Assembly: GCA_020796225.1 (NCBI GenBank)
Contig: CM036755.1
Coordinates: 59,756,652-59,820,651 of the forward strand
DNA from: Arion vulgaris
Lineage: Eukaryota; Mollusca; Gastropoda; Stylommatophora; Arionidae
DNA length: 64,000 bases
Direction of reading: 5' to 3'
The translations under genes and the position numbers were made by a program. The notes below the pieces were generated by a model. The model had not been told where the DNA came from. It was given only the letters and a program-made list of their open reading frames with translations, and searched no databases. How positions within the stretch are numbered: position 1 is the first letter of the stretch; each line of letters begins with the position of its first letter. This document shows positions 21,487 through 32,395 of this stretch, one piece after another.

Positions 21487-22094
21487 GGGGTTTCCTAAAT
21501 TTACATGACCACAGATTTTCCCTTTTAAAAAAATCTTTTTCTGCCGCGAAGCCCCCCAAAAAGTTTCTATATATGAAAATGGGCAGGAGTTAATTATCTG
21601 TGTGTTCAATAGTAAACAATGTTATCAGACTGCAGGAAACATCATGAACTTTTATTTTATCCTGTCAAACATTTAGACTCCGTCTTGTATGGGCACTTTG
21701 ATTTCGAAGCGTAACTAGTGTATCACTATTTGTATACATATTTTCAACATTTATTAGGTTAAAACGTCTGGTAGAATGGATTAAGTTGCACCCGGGGGAC
21801 CCCAAATTCAATCCACGGTAAGACCAATGCGTTTCAGTGAAGGCCATAAAATATCATCCAACCTGAAATATTTGTGGCGACTGCACAGCCATGCGATCAT
21901 TAAATTCCTGCTCTTTTCTCTACTGGTCAATACGCCCAAAAAGCGGTATTACAGGTAGTGACCACAGTTTTATTTTTATAATTTTATCTTTTATTTGAAA
22001 TGTCAAAGATCATAATATTTTTTAAGAGTTTGAGGAAACCCCCGGGGTAATTTACAAACCCCAGGGTCCGGGACTTCCCGTTTGGGAAACCCTG
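21487..22094. mobile_element. hAT-type MITE with internal insertion
   Basis: It shares AAAAGTTTCTATATATGAAA, ATAGTAAACAATGTTATC, TTTTATTTTATCCTGTCAAA, ATGTCAAAGATCATAATATT and the GTCCGGGACTTCCCGTTTGG + GAAACCCTG right end with the cleaner copy at 39124-39719. The left end GGGGTTTCCTAAATTTAC is a decayed inverse. The part at 21765-21900 has no counterpart and includes a B-box-like word. Confidence 0.7.
21765..21860 (+). mobile_element. Possible tRNA-headed SINE inside the MITE
   Basis: TCTGGTAGAATGGATTAAGT and CAAATTCAATCCACGG sit about 40 bases apart, like A and B boxes; GAAGGCCATAAAATATC follows. Similar to 14375-14500. Confidence 0.4.
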
Positions 22095-22299
22095 AGCACA
22101 CTGTTGTTTATTTGTCTCTATCGAAACCAGTTATAATTTTGTCTAGTCAAAAATCGTTCGAATTTTGCTTTATAAACAAAACATACGTATGTAAAAGGGT
22201 TTTAAAGGGTTTCAACCGTACACAAACAGACTACAAGCTATTGCTTGAAGAGAGTCCCCCATTACTCTTTCAAATGTCAATGGAAATATGTAATTGTTT

Positions 22300-22440
22300 G
22301 CTGGATTTTAATAAAGGACGATTACCATCCGTTCAGAAAGCAATGACAAACTACTGAACGTAATAATGCCTAGAAAAAACACAAACAGCGTTAAAGCTTT
22401 TGGTTTTTTGCAAAGTCCTGTAAAGGATAGCAATTAACTT
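22300..22440 (+). mobile_element. SINE-5 3' half
   Basis: TTTTAATAAAGGACGATTAC, CAGAAAGCAATGACAAACTA, TACTGAACGTAATAATGCCT (overlapping words), CTGTAAAGGATAGCAATTAA. Very close to 4250-4377. Confidence 0.75.
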
Positions 22441-22529
22441 TAACTAACATGGGTACATTAAAGAAAACAACCATTTTGCTGCGAAGATGTGAATGCAGGT
22501 TTCAGACACAAAATCGCCCCAAGTGGTGC

Positions 22530-22790
22530 CGGAGCCCGAAAGGGAAGCAACGAATAGTACCACTGCGACCAACGAGGCAATTCTAAGAGACCTAATCTAG
22601 GGCCTTCTTCTTGCGTTCCCCGCATAAATTTAGGGGAAAAGCTAGGCGCCCATGTGGTGATTCTGACTGATTTTTGTATGAAGGTCTGCTTTCCTTATTA
22701 GTGTCATCCGTCATAATGTAGGACCCAAGGAAGCTACCCTAGTAAATAAAAAGCATCGCAGAAATCGAATACCTCATCTCTATCGTTATG
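22530..22790 (+). mobile_element. SINE-1 copy, interrupted
   Basis: Head CCCGAAAGGGAAGCAACGAA and TAGTACCACTGCGACC, then about 130 bp of foreign sequence (22588-22716), then GACCCAAGGAAGCTACCCTA and AGCATCGCAGAAATCGAATA. The core word was lost at the break. Confidence 0.65.
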
Positions 22791-23104
22791 ATTTTCCGCC
22801 ATTAGCTGCTGTTATTAGTTTGACACTGGTAACATAGTGTTGACCATAAAACGTTCTATGAGATTTGCTTTTTTTAGCGGATTTCTACGACAAAGGAGTT
22901 AACGTCCCAGTACCTTAATTTTTAACACACTAATCTCTACCGTGTCGCAGTTCCACTTCATTCCCTAGATGATCTAGGTGACCTAGTTCGAGAGCAAAAT
23001 AAATGTTAACATTGTAAACGAAAATATCTGAAATTTTTCATTCAAATATTTCTGTATTCAAATATAACAAAACAATGTTCCTATATTGCTTAGAATATCG
23101 AAAT

Positions 23105-24430
23105 AGGGAAGACTGCAGTAAAACTTAAATAGTGAAACACGTACAAACAAAGTACTATAGTTTTACAAAAACAGAAACAGGAGATAAAAGCAACGTTTCG
23201 ACCAACAAGGCTTTAAACAGAACAAAATAGTAGTGACAAAATTTAAATGAAAAAAAATGGACACAAATACAACGTATCTAGAAAGCTGAATAAAAAAAAA
23301 TGAATATGTAATACAAAAAACATAAAAACTAGAATAGAACGGAAAGAAACAGAAACATCATAAATATATACTTGAATACATGCAACATATCTAGAGTAAT
23401 AGATGGAAAGAGAAAAATAAGAAGTCGAATGTATAGTGAGCCGCGTGGTCGCAAGGTACCACAAAGAATCAACCGATTCTCCAGAGCAAATGATACGATC
23501 ATCAGAGGAACATGATCGGATGGTTGTGACCCGACATCGCAAGCTCCCGAATGGCCAGTATCATTGAAACGGGTAGCTACAGGGGGCACAGAGCATTGGC
23601 GATATCGGCAAGGTTGGGCGAATCGGTCACTGAGTCTTCCGCCGGTTTCCCAAATAGGCCTTGTGCACGCTTGCAGATAATGGGATAGATAAATTACGGG
23701 ACTCGATGAAACTGTCTTCAACAACGAACGTGGCTGGAAAAAACACCGGGGGGTCTGTTGACATAAGCACAAGTGTTGCAGCGCCGACGGCCACACTGGA
23801 TGGTGCCAAATGACTCTGGATATTAGGCTTGAGGCGACTGTGAACCAACATATCCTTAAGGCTTCTGTCCGTCTGTACGCCACCAAAGGATAGGTGGGAA
23901 AATTGAACGGTCCGGATCAGACCAAGAATGAGAATGACGGAATAAGACTTCTTCAAGGGGAAAATGAGGGGGGAGGACAAAGCACCCTGTCAGAATTGAA
24001 GTTCTATGCTGGTTAGGAGACCTCCTGAGAAATTTGTTTAACGCGCGCATAGCAGAAGCAAGCACCTTATCCGGGTATAAGCGCTTACGAAAGAAATCCA
24101 GATCTCGTGAGCTCTATCGAGAAACGTCGTCCCCTACAGAGGCGAGAAGGGCGCAAGAGCTGAGAGAATGGTAAAGAATCACGACAAGCCTGGAATGGGA
24201 AGAGGTATAAAGAAGAAAAATATGTGCACAGTAGGCTTGTAGTAAAAATGATGTGTGATGGTATAGGCGATAGTGATAGTGATGTCAAGAAAGTTGACAC
24301 AAGAGGTAGAGATGTGTGATGTAAACCGAATAGCCGGATTTAAGACATTAATGAAATTAATGAAGCGTGACAATCGGCTTCAGGTATCGGTAATGCCAAA
24401 CAATCATCAATGTATCTTTTGATACACAGA
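23105..24430 (-). pseudogene. Penelope-like element, 5'-truncated, inverted partner
   Basis: The minus strand runs from a decayed RT motif C (TGTGTATC...GATACATTGATGATTG, equal to YHRYIDDC in the partner) at 24426, through SFINFINVLNPAIRF and NFLDITITIAY. A C-rich linker follows, then the GIY-YIG endonuclease (NRRKTQ/ACTRPIWETGGRLSDRFA, ATRFNDTGHSGACDV, QPSDHVP), then the 3' UTR and the GAAACACGTACAAACAAAGT tip near 23130. Frameshifts abound. It meets the plus-strand element at 24430, so the two lie head to head. Confidence 0.85.
23188..23218 (-). ncRNA. Decayed hammerhead-like motif
   Basis: GTTTAAAGCCTTGTTGGTCG then AAACGTTGC keeps the GAAAC side, but box 1 is reduced to TTTAA. Confidence 0.25.
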
Positions 24431-26745
24431 CATTGACCACTACTCTACTCTTCAAGATGTGCACCGTTTTCACTGTGGCTTACGGGTGAAATTTCATTTT
24501 CGGGAAACCCGGTTGACACTGACCAAGTCATGACACGAGTATGTTCGCTAAATATTCTACTGAAACATGATTGGACACCCAACCCCGGTTTCCAACGCCT
24601 TGATCTCTACATCAAGAATACTTTACACGATATTGGACTGTTCCACCCCAAACGCCTAGGGCATTCTAACATGTCTCCGTCCGAGTTTCGTGCTCTATCA
24701 CACCTCCGTCGACGTGATGACATTGTTATCAAACCCGCAGATAAAGGCGGTGCAATAGTGGTATGGAGCAAAGAACTATACCTTCCGGAAGGCCGCAACC
24801 AATTACTTGACACCAACTATAAAACTAGTTCTTCTGATGTAACACTATCTAACAATAGTAAAGTCCGTACAGTAATTAAGAACTTAATTGCCTCTAACGA
24901 CCTTCCTACCGGCGATCATCACTTTTTGTCATCGATAGCTGTTTAGGAAACCGCTTTTATATGCTCCCAAAATTCATAAAAGAACAATCCGGTAGGCCCA
25001 TCGTTTCTGCTTGCTCTTGTTCTACGGAACATATTCCGAATTTCTTGATAGTATCTTCAATCCTATAGTCACCACACTACCTTTATTCTTGAAAGATACG
25101 AACCACACCTTGTCTGTTTTTTCGTCTATTGAGTTGTTGCCTGGCAGGGCTCTACTGCCCCTTTCCCCCTTGATGTGTGCTCATTGTACACCTCCATACC
25201 TCATTCCGACGGACTTCGTTTCCAGTTCTTTCTCGACAGGAGAACTAACCCACTTGTCTCCACCTCGGCTCTCCTTCGTCTTGAAGAACTAGTACTAACT
25301 CTCAACTCCTTTCAGTTCAATGACCAGTTCTTTGAGCAGATCAGTTGGGTCGCCATGGGTACTAAAATGGGACCCAGTTATGCTTGTCTATTCATGGGTC
25401 ATCTGAGCACCTAGTATGGAATTCCATGATGTCCTTCTTCCGTCTGTGTATCATAGATACATTGATGATTGTATTGGCATTACCGATATGCCTGAAGCCG
25501 ATTTGTCACGCTCATTAATTTCATTAATGTCTTCAATCCGGCTATTCGGTTTACATCACACATCTCTACCTCTTGTGCCCAAATTTCTTGACATCACTAT
25601 CACTATCAGCCATCCACCCTCACTCATCAGTTTACTCTATCGATGCACATAGTTCTTCTTTATACCTCTTCCCATTCCCAGGTTGTCGTGACTTTTTACC
25701 ACTTTTCAACTTCGCCTTCGTCGCCTCTGTAGGAGGACGACGATTTTCTCGATAGAGCTACGAGATGCTGGGTTTCTTGTGGCTATACCGATAAGGTGCT
25801 TGTTCTTGCATGCCGTTAACAAATTTCGCCAGAGGCTCTCCTAACCAGATAGAACTTTCCCAAATTTTGACAGGGTGAAACTTGTCTTTAACTTTCCACC
25901 TCATAGTTCCTTGTGAAGAAAGTCTTATTCGTCCCTTCTATTCTTCAGTCTGATCCTGAGAAAACGTTTACCTTCCAACACTATCCTTGTGTATGAGATT
26001 GGACAGAAGCCTAAGGATATGTTGGTTCACAGTCGCCTGCCAATATCCAGAGTCATTTTTTGGGACCATCCAGGGGGCTGTCGGCGCTGCAACACTTGTG
26101 CTTATGTTCAGACCTGCACGGCGTCTTTTCCAAAAGCCACGTTCGTTGTTTAAGACAGTTTCACATGCGAGTCCCGTAATATTATCTATGCCATTATCTG
26201 CAAGCGGTGCAACAAGGCCTATATTGGGGGAAAACCCGGGAGGAGACTCAGTGACCGATCTGCCCAACACTTGCGCGATATACGCCAATGCCTTGACCCC
26301 GTAGCTACCCGTTTTAATGATACTGGCCATTCAGGAGCTTGGATGTCCAGGTCACAGCCATCCGATCATGTTCTCTGATGATCGTAGTCGATTTGCTCTG
26401 GAGAATCGGTTGATTTTTTTTATGGTACTTGCGACCACGCGCTCAACGTATTACATTCTTTTGCTTCTTTGTACTTCTTCCTATGCTTTGTACTTCCCAT
26501 ATGGATATGTTGCATGTATTTGTATATATTTACTAGATGTTTCATTGTTTCTTTTTCCCTTCTATTTCTAGTTTTAGTGTGTGTTTTTGTGTTACATTTA
26601 TTTCGTTATTCGTTTTATTCCAGCTTTTCCTTAGATACGTTTGTATTTGGTCGTCCATTTGTGTTTCATTTTAATTTGTCACCCTGTTTGTTCCTTTTAT
26701 TGCTAGCTCTTCATATTTTTTGTTCAGATATATCTGAACATTTTA
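24431..26745 (+). pseudogene. Penelope-like retroelement: RT plus GIY-YIG endonuclease
   Basis: Penelope-like elements encode one protein with a telomerase-like RT and a C-terminal GIY-YIG nuclease. Visible in order: HRFHCGLRVKFHFRE (N-terminal FxRxLRLK-like block, 24450), IVIKPADKGGAIVVW (24720), RFYMLPKIHK (24950), FLDSIFNPIVTTLP, VCSLYTSIPHSDGLRF (motif A, DVxSLYTxIPH, 25175), QISWVAMGTKMGPSYACLFM (motif B, 25340), YHRYIDDCIGI (motif C, 25450), FLDITITI. Then come CRRCNTCAYV (26080), NIIYAIICKRC and NKAYIG (GIY-YIG, about 26180), HLRDIRQC, ATRFNDTGHSGAW (26300). At least five frameshifts or stops break it, and the first ~150 residues are missing at the head-to-head junction. The 3' UTR ends near 26745 without the hammerhead-like motif. 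Confidence 0.9.
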
Positions 26746-26869
26746 ATGTAATGTTTACCTAAAATAAAACAACTTTCTATTGACTGTCAAAGCAAATATC
26801 CAACATTACATGTTTACTTTTTTGACCTGATTGTTTATTTGTTTCTTTAACAGACGAATATCTTTACTT

Positions 26870-27110
26870 TCCTTTTTTTTTCTCTGCTCTGTGTCTCACT
26901 GTCTCTCCGCCCTCTCTTCACGTCCTCTCTCTCTCACCCTTTCTCGCCTCTATTTCGCCTTCTGCGCCTCTCTTGCTCCCCCTAATTATTTTCGCCCTTC
27001 TCTCACGTCCTCTCTCTCTCACTTTCTCCTCTCCTTTTTCGCCTCTCTCCCCGCACACTCTCTTGCCTCTCTCTTTCATTCTCCCTCTCTCTCTCTCTCT
27101 TATAATGTAT
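26870..27110. repeat. Pyrimidine-rich (TC)n tract
   Basis: Nearly uninterrupted TCTCTC and CTTTC words with occasional GCC. A shorter relative follows at 27345-27385, and both are preceded by TTTAACAGACGAMTATCTT, suggesting an old duplication. Confidence 0.85.
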
Positions 27111-27118
27111 TAAAGGGA

Positions 27119-27273
27119 TGAATGGCGGCTCGTGATCATTTTTGTTGATGGTGCCAGACAACAATTTGCTGAAAAAAATTATGATTTTTTTTTAGGTTAT
27201 TTTAATTTCTAAAACAAATACACTTAACTTTATTTTAGTGGCCCCCACTTGCCCTTTTGACGAGACGCCACTG
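27119..27273. mobile_element. Short MITE (about 155 bp)
   Basis: Ends GAATGGCGGCTCGTGATCAT and GACGAGACGCCACTG are near-inverse. It shares GGTGCCAGACAACAATTT and GCCCTTTTGACGAGACGCCA with the copy at 63470-63636. Confidence 0.7.
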
Positions 27274-27544
27274 CGGTATGTAATTGCTAAGAATGCGTAT
27301 CACTATTTTTTGGGGATATTCGTCTTTAACAGACGACTATCTTACCTAGCCTTTCTCTTTCTCTCTTCTCTCACACACTTCCTCCGTAAAATATCATAAG
27401 AATGCGTATATCAGGGATCACGAGTCTGGCGATATTTGTCATCGATTTACAGGTGTTTTCAAATAGGAAAGATATATTCAGACTTTGGGCCTTTCAAATC
27501 ATTTATAAAAAAATTTAATTTTTTCTTCCATTGAAATCGTTCGA

Positions 27545-28085
27545 TTGTTTTGGCTAAACCTTCACTGAATATGAAATTTAAAAAAATACTTTGGTTTCTA
27601 TTGAAGAAACTATGGTACGACACAAGCAAAGAAACAAAATTAAGACTTATAGGAACATACATATTCCCTGTGGCAACATATGGAAGCCAATCGTGGAAAA
27701 TAACACAAACATTCAAAAACAAAATTGAAGCTTTTAAAACAAGTTGCTATAGAAAAGTTCTTAGAACATCCTGGACAGAGATGAGAAAAAACAAAGACAT
27801 CCTACAAGATCTGAATATCAAGGAGCATTGGCACATGAATAACATCATGTCCGGTAAGATGAAATATTTTGCCACGTTAAACGTCACAGTGGTCTGGTGA
27901 GCGGTAATGGAAGCGTGGTTCCTGGTACACGAGACAGGGGAAAGACCAAGACGAATGTGGCAGCAGGACATCAAAGAAACATTGAACATGTCGTAGAAGA
28001 AGAAGGAGAACTTACAAGAGACATAGAACGTTTCAGGCGGTCTGTGATGAATGCGACGCCCCACACGGGACATGTTACTACTTGA
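27545..28085 (+). pseudogene. LINE C-terminal region, one frameshift
   Basis: Frame 1 (to 27900): LWYDTSKETKLRLIGTYIFP, VATYGSQSWKITQTFKNKIE, AFKTSCYRKVLRTSWTEMRK, LQDLNIKEHWHMNNIMSGKM. A shift near 27890 leads to RGKTKTNVAAGHQRNIEHVV and EGELTRDIERFRRSVMNATP + HTGH. These are the post-RT thumb and tail of LINEs in this window (YG.E.W, CYRKVLR.SW.E.R.N, basic linker, final H.GH). EN and RT are absent. Confidence 0.8.
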
Positions 28086-28244
28086 CTGCGGCTTAACTAA
28101 GTCTATGCTGTATGTCGGAGCTGTCCAACGCGGGGTCTGCAGGCGTCCTGTCTCATGTATCTTACATTTATGGTGCAGTATTTGGCTCTGTCGGCCTTAA
28201 CGTTAATCACACTTCATGAAAATATTAATTTTTTTAGCTAGTTA

Positions 28245-28390
28245 TACGCCTAAATGTAGGCCAGCACATCCAATTTCTGCGACGCTTTTTAGTTACTAGG
28301 GTAGCTTCCCTAGGCCACTACTTCAGTCCCGCCTTATGACATACTTTGTAGATCGCAGTGTTACTATTCTTTGCTCCTTGGAGCCCAGCA
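28245..28390 (-). mobile_element. SINE-1 5' half
   Basis: GTAGGCCAGCACATCCAATT, TCTGCGACGCTTTTTAGTTA, GGGTAGCTTCCCTAGGCC, TGACATACTTTGTAGATCGC, AGTGTTACTATTCTTTGCTC; reverse-oriented, tail missing. Confidence 0.8.
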
Positions 28391-28459
28391 ACAAATGGGA
28401 GTAGAAGTATGCAAAACTGATAATGGGCTTTATTCCTCTGATAATGTATGTTCATTTGG

Positions 28460-28925
28460 TTATCATTCAGTCTTAAAGTGCCTGTATTTTTGTGTGTGTT
28501 TCCGTTACTTTCTATTTTGTGTTTTATAGTGAATTTCTATTATGTATTTTTAGAATGTTCTTTTTCTGTGAGTTTCCATAATATTATTTTTCTGCTTCTT
28601 TCCATAGTGTTATATTCTGTGTGCTTCCAAAATGTTCTATTATGTGTGCTTTCATAATGTTCAATACTGTGTGCTCGATAATATTCGATTATGTGTGCTT
28701 CGATAATGTTCTATATATTATGTGTTATTCAATAATATTGTATTCTGTGTGTTTCTAAAATGTTTTATTAAGTGTGTTATCAGATTGTTCTATTATGTGC
28801 GTTTTCCTAATGTTCTATTCTGCGTGCTTTCATAATGTTCTATTCTGTATGCATTCATAATCGTCTCTTATGTGTGCTTCTATAATGTTCTATTCTGTTA
28901 ACTTCTATAATGTTCTATCTATTCT
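28460..28925. repeat. About 25-bp degenerate tandem repeat, roughly 18 copies
   Basis: The pattern TGTTCTATTCTGTGTGCTTC + CATAAT recurs with much drift. It gives open frames on the plus strand that are array artefacts. Confidence 0.85.
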
Positions 28926-28929
28926 AAAC

Positions 28930-29360
28930 ATTTCAATATCGATTCGTGAATTCCGTTTCACATATTCCTCACGCGTCAGTTTCTGTGAAATATGTCAGAC
29001 TTCAACCATCGTAAAACGTATTTTATTCATCAGAGACAGATTGATCATAACAACAGAGGAACTTGAAATGTGTTCATCTCTTTTATGCTACCTCTGTCCT
29101 TGGAGACTGTCTACATCCATAATTTATTGTTTATCTCTTGTCTAACGACATCTCTAGTCTATGGTTTACGGTTTCTTCCTGAATATTTTATTATGTGTCT
29201 CAGGTCTCCCATGGCTAGATTTGTTGTCTTGCTAAAAGAAAATGTCTGTATTCAAGACTTAAATTATTTCGTGCTAAATTCTGCTTTCAAAACTGATATC
29301 TTCTTCGGGAGAAGTTTTATTTTTCAGTTTTTTTTCTTATTTTCTTCTTATACATCTCCG
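28930..29360. other. Unassigned DNA
   Basis: T-rich, no recognised repeat; overlapping frames of 90-100 codons lack motifs. Confidence 0.35.
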
Positions 29361-29640
29361 TTTGTAGCTTAAGGTGGGCCCATCTCCACCTGTGAGCGTC
29401 TGCTGCTTAAGGTGGGCCCATCTTCTTCCGTGAGCATCTGTAGCTTAAGGTGGGCCCATCTCCATCCGTGGGAGTATGTAGCTTAAGGAAGGTCCATCTC
29501 CATCCGTGGGAGTCTGTAGCTTAAGGAAGGTCCATCTCAATCTGTGAGCGTCTGTAGTTTATGGTGGACCCATCACCATCCGTTGGAGTCTGTAGCTTAA
29601 GGTGGGCCCATCTCCATCCTTGGCATCTGTAGCTTAATAT
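29360..29640. repeat. 38-bp minisatellite built from a SINE-5 head
   Basis: TGTAGCTTAAGGTGGGCCCA + TCTCCATCCGTGRGAGTC recurs every 38 bp from 29363 to 29630 (7-8 copies). The phrase TCTGTAGCTTAAG is the SINE-5 head, and the array runs straight into a SINE-5 copy at 29640. Confidence 0.85.
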
Positions 29641-29790
29641 AGCTTAATGTGGTTGTATGCAAATTGAGCGGTGCGAGTACAGTCACAACCAAGCGTATCT
29701 GGTTCAAACTCTACTGCCGGCAGTTTGAAAGCAAATTTGTTCGGCATGGATTTTTACGAACAATAAAAAAAAGACCTCACCGTTGAGATA
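29640..29790 (+). mobile_element. SINE-5 5' half
   Basis: AGCTTAATGTGGTTGTATGC, TATCTGGTTCAAACTCTACT (B box), GAAAGCAAATTTGTTCGGCA, TGGATTTTTACGAACAATAA, AAAAAGACCTCACCG. Confidence 0.8.
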
Positions 29791-29814
29791 AAGATATCAG
29801 TAATTGTTCCCGAA

Positions 29815-29955
29815 TGTCATAGCACCGAAAAGGGGTTTCCCTAACGTCTTAGCACCGAGAAGGGTTCCAATGTCTTAGCACCGAAAAGGGGTTTCCCTAA
29901 TTTCATAGCACGGAAGGATTCTAATATCATAACACCGAGAAGGGTTCCTAATGTA
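29815..29955. repeat. About 30-bp tandem repeat, 5 copies
   Basis: ATAGCACCGAAAAGGGGTTT + CCCTAATGTC with variable deletions. Confidence 0.85.
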
Positions 29956-30159
29956 ATTTTGAATTAATTTTATTTACATTTTTGATAATAAATTTTTACC
30001 CTGGTATTGGCTTTGTAGACTACATGTATCGGTTTTGAACTGTCAAGAGTTCATTACGTTTTCAACGTGATCACAAGAGCTCATTTTTCTATCGCCCGTG
30101 TCCTATAGTACCAGGACCGCGATCTCACCTATTTAAGAAGTATCTCAACTATTGTAGAA

Positions 30160-30315
30160 GTATGCAAGTCTATGTTCATCAATCAATCAAACAAGTCTAT
30201 GTTGATCAATCAATCAAACAAGTCTATGTTCATCAATCAATCAAACAAGTCTATGTTGATCAATCAATCAAACAAGTCTATGTTCATCAATCAATCAAAC
30301 AAGTCTATGTTGATA
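30160..30315. repeat. 27-bp repeat alternating as a 54-bp dimer
   Basis: CAAGTCTATGTTCATCAATC + AATCAAA alternates strictly with GTTGATC in place of GTTCATC over 5-6 units, a small higher-order pattern. Confidence 0.9.
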
Positions 30316-30369
30316 AATGTCGGAAGAAGAAATAGACTGAAGTAGTTTAAACATTAGTTTGTTTGCATA

Positions 30370-30540
30370 GAGGATATCTTCTTCTTTGCGTTCATTCTTT
30401 ACGACCAATTTTAATCACTCTTTGTGATATGCTGATCTTTGCCAAGAACGTGTATACGTTGCACATTGGTTTGGTAGGTCCCTGAACGCATAGACTTCTA
30501 CACGTTTAGGACATGTGCATCCGATTTCAGCCAAGCATAA
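30370..30540 (-). mobile_element. SINE-2 3' half
   Basis: TCTTCTTCTTTGCGTTCATT, TTTGTGATATGCTGATCTTT, CGTGTATACGTTGCACATTG, TGTGCATCCGATTTCAGCCA; stops before the core. Confidence 0.85.
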
Positions 30541-30547
30541 GAATATA

Positions 30548-30595
30548 ACAAGGTCGGTTCAATAACCAATAACCAATCACCATATTATCCCAACT
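30548..30595 (+). mobile_element. SINE-7 tail fragment
   Basis: AAGGTCGGTTCAATAACCAA + TAACCAATCACC equals the end of the 43145 copy. Confidence 0.5.
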
Positions 30596-30599
30596 TAAC

Positions 30600-31020
30600 C
30601 CAATTTGTATGTTGTCATATTTCCCATCCCCAACGCATTCCAAACTATTTGTAACGACGGAACCAGTACGTCTGTAAGTATTAAAACAGTTTTAATACCA
30701 TGCCCAATCATTCCATTTTTCTTGCCCTTACGAACCGTTAGTTCTAATGATCCATTTTAGCTTGAGGTTTACTACAGGGATCAGAGATCGTCTCGTCTGG
30801 CCAGCAACCTTGTTAAGTTACCGGCCGAACTATTCATGTTTGCGTCAAAGTGTCTGTAATGTGTAGGTCAGAGTGTGTCACACTTGGTATGGAAATTGTG
30901 AGAGATAACTATTTTCCCGCCCCATGAGATTAGATATCGCATATTTACTTCCAGCATCCAAGTAGAAACCGATGTTTCTGATACCCCACATCTTCTATTT
31001 GTCAGTTTACGCCTTTACTA
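30600..31020. other. Unassigned DNA
   Basis: No array, no known family, no supported frame. Confidence 0.35.
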
Positions 31021-31080
31021 ACTCACACACACACACATACATACTAACATGCAAGTAAACACACAAATATTTCTAACACG

Positions 31081-31118
<38 letters not shown>

Positions 31119-31125
31119 TAACACA
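31021..31125. repeat. (CA)n microsatellite, two blocks
   Basis: CACACACACACACATACATA at 31024 and a longer pure (AC)n at 31088-31115. Confidence 0.95.
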
Positions 31126-31149
31126 GACGTATATTATAATAATAATAAA

Positions 31150-31380
31150 TAGTGACATACCATTTACAGGACTTAGCCATCAACCCCACTAAACGAACCG
31201 TCTATTTTCTAAGCAACACTTATACGTTCAGTAGTTTTCCATTGCTTTCTAAACGATGAGTTATATTGTTACCTTTCGTAAAAAATTTAAGGAAACTTAT
31301 GTGCTTCCAAAGTTGCCCACCACGGAGTTTGAACACGGTACACTTGTGTTGTAATCCAGCGCTACAGACGCCTGGTCTTA
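31150..31380 (-). mobile_element. SINE-5 copy, near full length
   Basis: CAGGACTTAGCCATCAACCC, ACTTATACGTTCAGTAGTTT, CCATTGCTTTCTAAACGATG, GGAGTTTGAACACGGTACAC (B box reversed), AGCGCTACAGACGCC (A box reversed). Confidence 0.85.
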
Positions 31381-31491
31381 TCTTGGATTGAACATGGTTC
31401 CGAATGGGAGTCGCGCTCTAATTTATTCGGCCAGACGTGCAAACTCATGTTTATTTATTGTTAATGTTTTATTATCTTACATCATCTTAAT

Positions 31492-31955
31492 CTGTGGCGT
31501 AGAGGCTAGGTGCTAGTCTCTCGTGTCAAAGGTACCAGGTTCGCTCCGCCATAGAGCAATCTGGATATTTTCAAGATCTCTGATCACAGTGTAGGTGAGA
31601 TCGAGTTCCTAGTCCTTTCGCAGACGAACGATAAAACTCAGTCATGTGTTTAATTTCAGCACGTAAAGGAACCCTTGGCAGTTTCAAATCGAGAAGAGCA
31701 GGCTTTAAAGCAGCTGCCTGAGCAAACTTCATTAGAACAGATTAAAAATACAAATTCCTACAAAAATATCTTCACCATTTTCAAAATTACATCGGTGACC
31801 CTCGCTGATCCTACAGAGTTCGTGCGCTGCAGCTGAGATCTTCCTATGTAAGAAAGAGATCGGAGCACACATGATTACTCACCGAGGTGCAATGATGATG
31901 ACCCAATCAGTCAATCAATGAATAAGCCAATCAATAAGCCAATAAAAATTGTGTT
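31492..31955 (+). mobile_element. SINE-6 copy, best preserved
   Basis: TGTGGCGTAGAGGCTAGGTG (A box) and GGTACCAGGTTCGCTCCG (B box) lie about 40 bp apart. Then come CACAGTGTAGGTGAGATCGA, AACGATAAAACTCAGTC, GTAAGAAAGAGATCGGAGCA, GAGGTGCAATGATGATG and a CAATCAGTCAATCAATGAAT tail. Confidence 0.88.
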
Positions 31956-32099
31956 ACATTTGTTCTGAATTTCTATTCATATATTTTCACATGCAGGTTC
32001 CTGTCACATTAAATTTGAATCGCATCGATTCTGGATCATTCTTTCAACTCATCTTTCCTTTCAAGAGATGAATGCATCTTCAAACTCTTCAATTTGGTT

Positions 32100-32395
32100 C
32101 CATTTTCAATCTATCTAACCATTCTCTTGTTTAATGCTAGCATTTTTTCTAACATTCTGTCCATCTCTGTCTATCATCATTTTCTTCTCTAATACTAACA
32201 TTATGTCTGTCTCTGTATAAAAATTCTTTAGTTTAATGTTAACATTCTTGCTAACATTCTATCTCTGTCTATCTACCCATTCTCTACTCTAATGCTAACA
32301 TTCTGTCTATCTCTGTCTATCTAACCCTTCTCTTCTCTAATGCTAACATTCTTACTAACATTCTGTCTATCTCTGTCTATCTGAAGTAGTAGTCC
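32100..32395. repeat. About 60-bp tandem repeat, left block
   Basis: Units of CTCTAATGCTAACATTCTTA + CTAACATTCTGTCTATCTCT + GTCTATCTAACCCTTCTCTT. A second block at 32817-32947 carries the same unit. Confidence 0.85.

Noticed and set aside
26831..27121. 96-codon frame rich in S, L, F
   Set aside because: Produced by a pyrimidine-rich (TC)n tract.
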